From: an uncultured Prevotella sp.
GTDB taxonomy: Bacteria > Bacteroidota > Bacteroidia > Bacteroidales > Bacteroidaceae
Length of the DNA stretch: 11,501 nucleotides
Direction: 5' to 3'
Assembly (NCBI GenBank): GCA_934230685.1
Contig: CAKQFF010000046.1
Location: forward strand, 1 to 11,501
Shown here: positions 7,548 through 11,501 of the stretch, in pieces
How positions within the stretch are numbered: the stretch's first letter is position 1
Layout of the letters: each line of letters begins with the position of its first letter
Translations under genes and position numbers: made by a program
Notes under the pieces: generated by a model
The model's input: the letters and a program-made list of their open reading frames with translations, nothing else
The model's database searches: none
What the model was told of the DNA's origin: nothing

Positions 7548-9287
7548 ATGTTGCAACATAAACACATCATATTTCTACGGACTAACAAGAGTGTGAAGGG
7601 TAGGAGTGTAGCTCGTGCCCTTGTCCTTATGTTGTGTTTGTTGTTAGGCTCATTGCTTCATGCCCAAAACAATCCCTATGGCATAAACGACCAGTTGTAC
7701 ACCATGTACACCAAAGCCTACAGCAAGCGTATGACCAACGAGGGACTAACGCTTGCCAATAAAATGTATGCAGATGCCGTGCGCCTGAAAGACGGCAAGG
7801 CTCAATGTCTTGCGCTCAGTATCCCTATGCTTCATTATTATTATGAGGAAAACAAGGAGGAGGAGTTCCGTCAGGCGGTGAAGGCAATGCAAGACAAGGC
7901 TATAGAAACGGGTTACTTGCAGTATTATTATTTTGGCAAGACCAACACCGTGGCTTATCTGTTGTCCAATGGACATAAAGACGAAGCTTACAGATATGTA
8001 TTGGAGTTTGAGCAGGAAACGCGCAAGAAGAACGATAAGCTCGGGCTGTTCAACGGGCTGAGCAGTCTTGCGCAGGTATATTACGCCTATCTTGACTTTG
8101 GCTCTGCAAATAAGGTGCTTGACGAGGCACTTAAGATAGGCAATGCTTATTTGCCTGAGCAAGACATGGCAACTATATATCGTAAGAAGTGCGAGAATTA
8201 CAGTGGTATGTTTGATTATGAGAATATGGAGAAGGCTGCCGAATTGGGTTGGCGTATTGCCAAAACCAAAACCACACGCCAGCGTCTGCTTTTCTATCTT
8301 GTGTTCTCGGAGATTAAACTTGAGAAATATAATGAGGCACGTGAGCATTGTGATCTTTATATAAAGACATACATTAATGGAAATAACGCCACAAAGCGAA
8401 TCTTTGCTGATGAACAGATGCTTATAATAAAGAAAATACTGGATGGCAACTACGCTGAAGCTTACGAAAATATAGAGACCATGCCGTCAGGATTCGGGCG
8501 TGATAGCATGCGTTTGCAAATGATGTGCAGCCAAATAATGGGCGACTATAAGTTGCTTTCAGAGCAAAAGGACAAATTCTATAAAATGTGGGTTTGGAAT
8601 AAGGACAATTCAGACACAAATAGTCTGACGGAGCTTAACGCTATGTTCGTAAACAAAAAGAACGAGATTTTGAATTATGAACTCATGCTTGAGCATCAAT
8701 GCTTGGAGAACCAGACGCGCCAATCTGAGATAGACAACAACAATCTTGACATAGCAAACACACAGCTCTACTTACGCAATTCTTCGCTCGAATTGATACG
8801 CACACGAACCAAGGCACAGGTGATGCGTCTGCAATATACCAATAAAAAACTCGAGGCTGACCAGCTGAGAATAAAGATTGCTGACCAGCGGGCAAAGCAT
8901 GAGACTCAAAAGGTGCGTGTAGTGCTTGTGGCTACAGCCATGCTTGTCATATTGGTATTGTTGCTGTGGTACTTGCACTTTCATAAGAAGGTGACCACGC
9001 GTCTTAACGAAACTCATGCGCAACTCGAACGCAATCACGAAGCACTGGTAGAGGCACGCGACCGGGCCGAATCAGCCAACCGAGTGAAGACAAAGCTTAT
9101 ACAGAGCATGGGATGCGATGTGAAAGAAACGCTTGACTCTATAACGGGTTTTGCGGTGCTCATTGCAGACAACCCGACGAATTATACCAAGGAGCAGAAA
9201 GCCGAGTTCTACCGGCATGTACTCAAAAACACCGAACAGTTGTTGGGTGTTGTGAACGACGTGCTAAAAGAGGCACAGAAGGAATAA
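7548..9287 (+). CDS. TPR-type receptor ending in a DHp domain without phospho-His (H to C)
   Basis: The protein has 579 residues. Residues 1-39 are a signal peptide with a long basic n-region, ending LLHA; the mature protein begins QNNPYGINDQLY. Helical TPR-like repeats occupy about 40-355, including YYYFGKTNTVAYLL and a clear repeat near SANKVLDEALKIG. A coiled coil (about 359-457, with IANTQLYLRNSSLEL) precedes a strong membrane span at about 458-476 followed by HFHKK. The DHp H-box is the most altered of the family: SMGCDVKETLD, with C523 for His, D524 for Glu, and the usual Pro lost. The reading frame stops after VVNDVLKEAQKE at the end of DHp helix 2, with no ATPase domain and no remnant behind it. 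The stretch TKEQKAE between the two DHp helices is shared with the preceding paralogue, suggesting these two are closest relatives. Function is inferred as non-catalytic receptor or partner of the intact kinase. Confidence 0.88.
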   Translation: MLQHKHIIFLRTNKSVKGRSVARALVLMLCLLLGSLLHAQNNPYGINDQLYTMYTKAYSKRMTNEGLTLANKMYADAVRLKDGKAQCLALSIPMLHYYYEENKEEEFRQAVKAMQDKAIETGYLQYYYFGKTNTVAYLLSNGHKDEAYRYVLEFEQETRKKNDKLGLFNGLSSLAQVYYAYLDFGSANKVLDEALKIGNAYLPEQDMATIYRKKCENYSGMFDYENMEKAAELGWRIAKTKTTRQRLLFYLVFSEIKLEKYNEAREHCDLYIKTYINGNNATKRIFADEQMLIIKKILDGNYAEAYENIETMPSGFGRDSMRLQMMCSQIMGDYKLLSEQKDKFYKMWVWNKDNSDTNSLTELNAMFVNKKNEILNYELMLEHQCLENQTRQSEIDNNNLDIANTQLYLRNSSLELIRTRTKAQVMRLQYTNKKLEADQLRIKIADQRAKHETQKVRVVLVATAMLVILVLLLWYLHFHKKVTTRLNETHAQLERNHEALVEARDRAESANRVKTKLIQSMGCDVKETLDSITGFAVLIADNPTNYTKEQKAEFYRHVLKNTEQLLGVVNDVLKEAQKE

Positions 9288-9309
9288 ATTATTCACTATC
9301 ATATATTAT

Positions 9310-11022
9310 ATGAGCAAACGCCGACATAAGATATCGACATCATTATCCACACGATTGTTAGTCTGGGCAATCGTGTGGATAAAGGCATGTTTGCCTGTTG
9401 GCGCACAGAACAATCCATATAAAATCCACGACTCTCTGTATCCTCTGTATCTTAAGGCCCATAAGGCAAGAAACGAGCAAGCCTGTCTGCCACTTGCCGA
9501 TGAGTTGTATCGCAAGGCACGTGGCATAGGCGACCGTAAGGCGCAGGTGTTGGCTCTTATCGTTCCAATGCTGCACTATCAATACAAGCATGATGAGCCC
9601 AATTTTGAGCGTACACTCAAGCTGATGCAGGAAGAGGCTCTGAAATATGACTACGAGCAGTATTACTATTTCGGAATGACGAGCAAGGTGAACCTTCTCA
9701 GTAATATGCACCGTTACTATGATGCTTATATGTATTTGCAGCAGATGGAGGACTTTGCCCGTAAGCACAACCACCCTTATGGCATGTATTCGGGACTCAT
9801 AGCCTTGGGCAATCTGCATTACGGACGAAGTGAATTGACGCTTGCTATAAGTAGCTACAAGCAGGCTCTTGAGATTGGCATGAAGTATCTTCCTGAGCAA
9901 GATAACGGTTCTATGTACCGACGTATAGCTGAGTGCTATGAGGAGCTATTCGACTACCATAACATGTTGCTCAATGCGAGGCAAGGACTTGCTTTGTCAA
10001 AAAGCCAAGGTGTGAAAACACGCTTGCTTAGAGCCATAGCCTATGCCGCGTTCATGCTTGGCGATATGCCGCTCTTCAGGCGCTACTATCATGAATACAG
10101 CAAGGAGATAAAGAGAGTGCCGAGTGCTGATGCGAGTGATTACTACGAATATGAGATGGCTGTGCTGTGGATGCTGAATACGGGTGACATGAGAAATGCG
10201 GAAAAATATATCCCCATCTCTCATGCGAATTTCAAACTACGTAATGCCCGTTTGAGTGAACTCTACTACAAGTGTGCTAACGATTATGCTGCTTTGGCAC
10301 AGCACATGCAATCGCACTATACGTCAAGGTTTTTTAAAGTTGATAGTCTATATGCCTCGTTGAACATGGACATTGATGCGCGTTTCATCAATATTAGTGT
10401 GGAATTTGAAAACCGACAACTCGAAACCGAGCGGCAGCGTATGCTTAACGAGCGTCAGGCGATAGAGCTCAACAATGCCAATCTGGAGCTTGCCAATGCC
10501 CGGCTTGAAGTGAGCAACTCGTCGCTTGAAATCAAGCGCGTGCGTAACATGCAAAACCTTATTGGTTATTCCATGCGCAACAAGCAACTTGAAGCAGAAC
10601 GTATTGCCAGTGAACTTGAGGCTGGCAGGGCTGCTAATGCAACGCAGCATACATTAGTGGTGGCGGTTTTTGTGGCTATGGCTGTGCTTGGCTTAATAGT
10701 GCTGATATGCTTGCGTAATAGACAACGTGTAATGCGCCGTTTGTATGGCATCAATCAGCAACTCGCTTCCAACAATGTCTCTTTGGTTGAGGCACGTGCC
10801 AACGCTGAGGCTGCAGATAAGGCAAAAACGCTGTTGCTGCGTAATATGAACTCCGACATACAGATTCCGCTTAATGTCATAGCGGAATACTCGCAGCGCA
10901 TAGCTACGCTCAGTGAGGAAATGTCGCATGAGGAGAGGCGAAGACACTTCGGCGTGATTCAGGAGAACACATCGAAATTGCTTGAACTTATAGGCGACGC
11001 GCTCGAAAAGGCACAGAAATAA
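9310..11022 (+). CDS. TPR-type receptor ending in a DHp domain without phospho-His (H to S)
   Basis: The protein has 570 residues. Residues 1-32 are a signal peptide ending PVGA; the mature protein begins QNNPYKIHDSLY. TPR-like helices run about 33-345, including YYYFGMTSKVNLL. The coiled coil is at about 350-447 and its motif is more diverged (LANARLEVSNSSLEI). A membrane span at about 449-468 is followed by RNRQRVMRR, so the C-terminus is cytoplasmic. The DHp H-box reads NMNSDIQIPLN, with S515 for the phospho-His and D516 for Glu. The protein ends LIGDALEKAQK at the end of DHp helix 2, without an ATPase domain. In several places it resembles the full-length kinase more than the other two truncated paralogues do (AYAAFMLGD, ENRQLETERQRML, RRHFG in the DHp). 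It is the last gene of the operon. A non-catalytic signalling role is inferred from its intact frame and intact domain boundaries. Confidence 0.88.
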   Translation: MSKRRHKISTSLSTRLLVWAIVWIKACLPVGAQNNPYKIHDSLYPLYLKAHKARNEQACLPLADELYRKARGIGDRKAQVLALIVPMLHYQYKHDEPNFERTLKLMQEEALKYDYEQYYYFGMTSKVNLLSNMHRYYDAYMYLQQMEDFARKHNHPYGMYSGLIALGNLHYGRSELTLAISSYKQALEIGMKYLPEQDNGSMYRRIAECYEELFDYHNMLLNARQGLALSKSQGVKTRLLRAIAYAAFMLGDMPLFRRYYHEYSKEIKRVPSADASDYYEYEMAVLWMLNTGDMRNAEKYIPISHANFKLRNARLSELYYKCANDYAALAQHMQSHYTSRFFKVDSLYASLNMDIDARFINISVEFENRQLETERQRMLNERQAIELNNANLELANARLEVSNSSLEIKRVRNMQNLIGYSMRNKQLEAERIASELEAGRAANATQHTLVVAVFVAMAVLGLIVLICLRNRQRVMRRLYGINQQLASNNVSLVEARANAEAADKAKTLLLRNMNSDIQIPLNVIAEYSQRIATLSEEMSHEERRRHFGVIQENTSKLLELIGDALEKAQK

Positions 11023-11023
11023 A

Positions 11024-11049
11024 AATACCTGTGCTTACTGCAGGATATT
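11024..11049 (+). terminator. Weak hairpin just after the operon, possible terminator
   Basis: AATACCTG (11024-11031) can pair with CAGGaTATT (11041-11049) as an 8-bp stem with one bulged A and a 9-base loop, starting 2 bases after the stop codon of the last receptor gene. There is no T-run after it, so it is not a classical intrinsic terminator. Position, more than structure, suggests a role in ending or stabilising the transcript. Confidence 0.3.
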
Positions 11050-11105
11050 CAGCGACATAAGCTGTAGAGTGTTTACGATAACTGTTGTTTCATAACATTT
11101 AACTC

Positions 11106-11118
11106 CCTAAACGTTAGG
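11106..11118. repeat. Inverted repeat upstream of the glyQS promoter
   Basis: CCTAA and TTAGG flank a 3-base centre (ACG). The repeat covers the place where a -33 element would lie for the downstream TAACTTTG box. It could be an operator, but 5-bp arms are short enough to occur by chance. Confidence 0.3.
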
Positions 11119-11136
11119 AAATCAGTCAAAAAAGCG

Positions 11137-11144
11137 TAACTTTG
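11137..11144 (+). promoter_or_regulatory. Bacteroidota -7 element of the glyQS promoter
   Basis: TAACTTTG fits the TAnnTTTG consensus and lies 73 bases before the glyQS start codon, giving a leader of roughly 65-70 bases. A -33 TTTG box is not evident; the expected place holds GTTAGG. This promoter separates glyQS from the kinase operon. Confidence 0.6.
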
Positions 11145-11217
11145 CATTCTAATAGTATAGTATAGCCTGAAAAGGGCATGTTAATTAAGATATTAAGGAA
11201 TAACAAAACACATAAAA

Positions 11218-11501
11218 ATGGCACAAGAAGACGTTTTCAAGAAAATTGTGAGCCACTGTAAGGAATACGGTTTCGTGTTCCCAAGCAGTGAGATTTATGA
11301 CGGTCTCGGCGCAGTGTATGACTATGGTCAGAATGGCGTTGAACTCAAGAACAACATCAAGGAATACTGGTGGAAGAGCATGGTTCTGCTCCACGAGAAT
11401 ATCGTGGGCATCGACTCTGCTATTTTCATGCACCCTACTATATGGAAGGCCAGCGGACACGTTGACGCCTTCAACGACCCGCTCATCGACAACCGCGACT
11501 C
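11218..11501 (+). CDS. glyQS: Glycyl-tRNA synthetase, dimeric type, 5' part
   Basis: The first 94 codons are present and the gene runs off the window. The enzyme charges tRNA-Gly with glycine using ATP in the cytoplasm. The N-terminus shows the signature of the single-chain (alpha2, GRS1-like) class II family: GFVFPSSEIYDGLGAVYDYG, then LKNNIKEYWWKSM, IVGIDSAIFMHPTIWKASGH and VDAFNDPLIDN. This differs from the alpha2-beta2 enzyme of many Proteobacteria, which is encoded by separate glyQ and glyS genes. The ATG at 11218 follows an A-rich run typical of Bacteroidota start regions and has its own promoter upstream. It is a housekeeping gene and probably not functionally linked to the kinase operon. 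The family full length is several hundred residues, so most of the gene lies outside. Confidence 0.95.
   Translation, partial: MAQEDVFKKIVSHCKEYGFVFPSSEIYDGLGAVYDYGQNGVELKNNIKEYWWKSMVLLHENIVGIDSAIFMHPTIWKASGHVDAFNDPLIDNRD

Larger units (their letters stand above)
399..11022 (+). other. Predicted six-gene signalling operon
   Basis: Six plus-strand genes follow one another with gaps of 5, 49, 8, 21 and 22 bases. One recognisable promoter lies before the first gene, and there is no convincing hairpin or TAnnTTTG box between genes. All six encode histidine-kinase or receiver modules, and the last four are paralogues. Co-transcription is inferred from spacing. The 49-base gap at 3573-3621 is the most likely place for an extra start or partial uncoupling. 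Confidence 0.7.

Noticed and set aside
3622-9408. Lipoprotein signals in the receptor signal peptides, because each contains a Cys
   Set aside because: The residues before Cys (for example VLPC, AVVC) do not form a lipobox, and each protein has a good A-x-A-like signal peptidase I site directly before the conserved Gln.
5814-11022. Truncated paralogues as frameshifted full-length kinases or sequencing errors
   Set aside because: The DNA after each stop is a short gap followed directly by the next signal-peptide gene (or by the glyQS leader). No ATPase-domain remnant (N-box, DTGxG, GLGL) lies in any frame there, so a single error cannot explain the truncations.

Overview
The window looks like chromosome from a member of the Bacteroidota, probably order Bacteroidales (Prevotella- or Bacteroides-like). 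The evidence is two promoters of the Bacteroidota TAnnTTTG type, A/T-rich start regions mostly without Shine-Dalgarno sequences, a TraG-like fragment of the Bacteroides conjugation type, and a dimeric-type glycyl-tRNA synthetase. I cannot name the genus.

Layout. Positions 38-268 (minus strand) hold a relic of a conjugation coupling protein, broken at both ends. An A/T-rich gap with one promoter follows. Then six genes lie on the plus strand with gaps of only 5, 49, 8, 21 and 22 bases, which reads as one operon (about 399-11022). In order they are: (1) a receiver domain fused to a degenerate histidine-kinase core; (2) a membrane-anchored PAS-type hybrid histidine kinase with intact catalytic motifs and a C-terminal receiver; (3) a sensor kinase with signal peptide, periplasmic TPR-like domain, coiled coil, one membrane span and an intact kinase core; (4, 5, 6) three paralogues of gene 3 with the same ectodomain, coiled coil and membrane span. 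Genes 4-6 stop at the end of the second DHp helix, lack the ATPase domain, and have replaced the phospho-accepting His by Val, Cys and Ser. After a 195-base gap with a promoter, the 5' part of glyQS runs off the right edge.

How the genes may work together (inference). Gene 3 could be the only catalytically competent member of a four-member receptor family. Genes 4-6 keep the dimerisation helices, so they could heterodimerise with gene 3 and couple different periplasmic signals to one kinase, or act as dominant-negative partners. Phosphoryl groups could go to the receivers of genes 1 and 2. No DNA-binding or enzymatic output domain is encoded in the window, so the final output is unknown. This array of one active and three catalytically dead, DHp-terminated receptors, together with a receiver-pseudokinase, is the most interesting content here.
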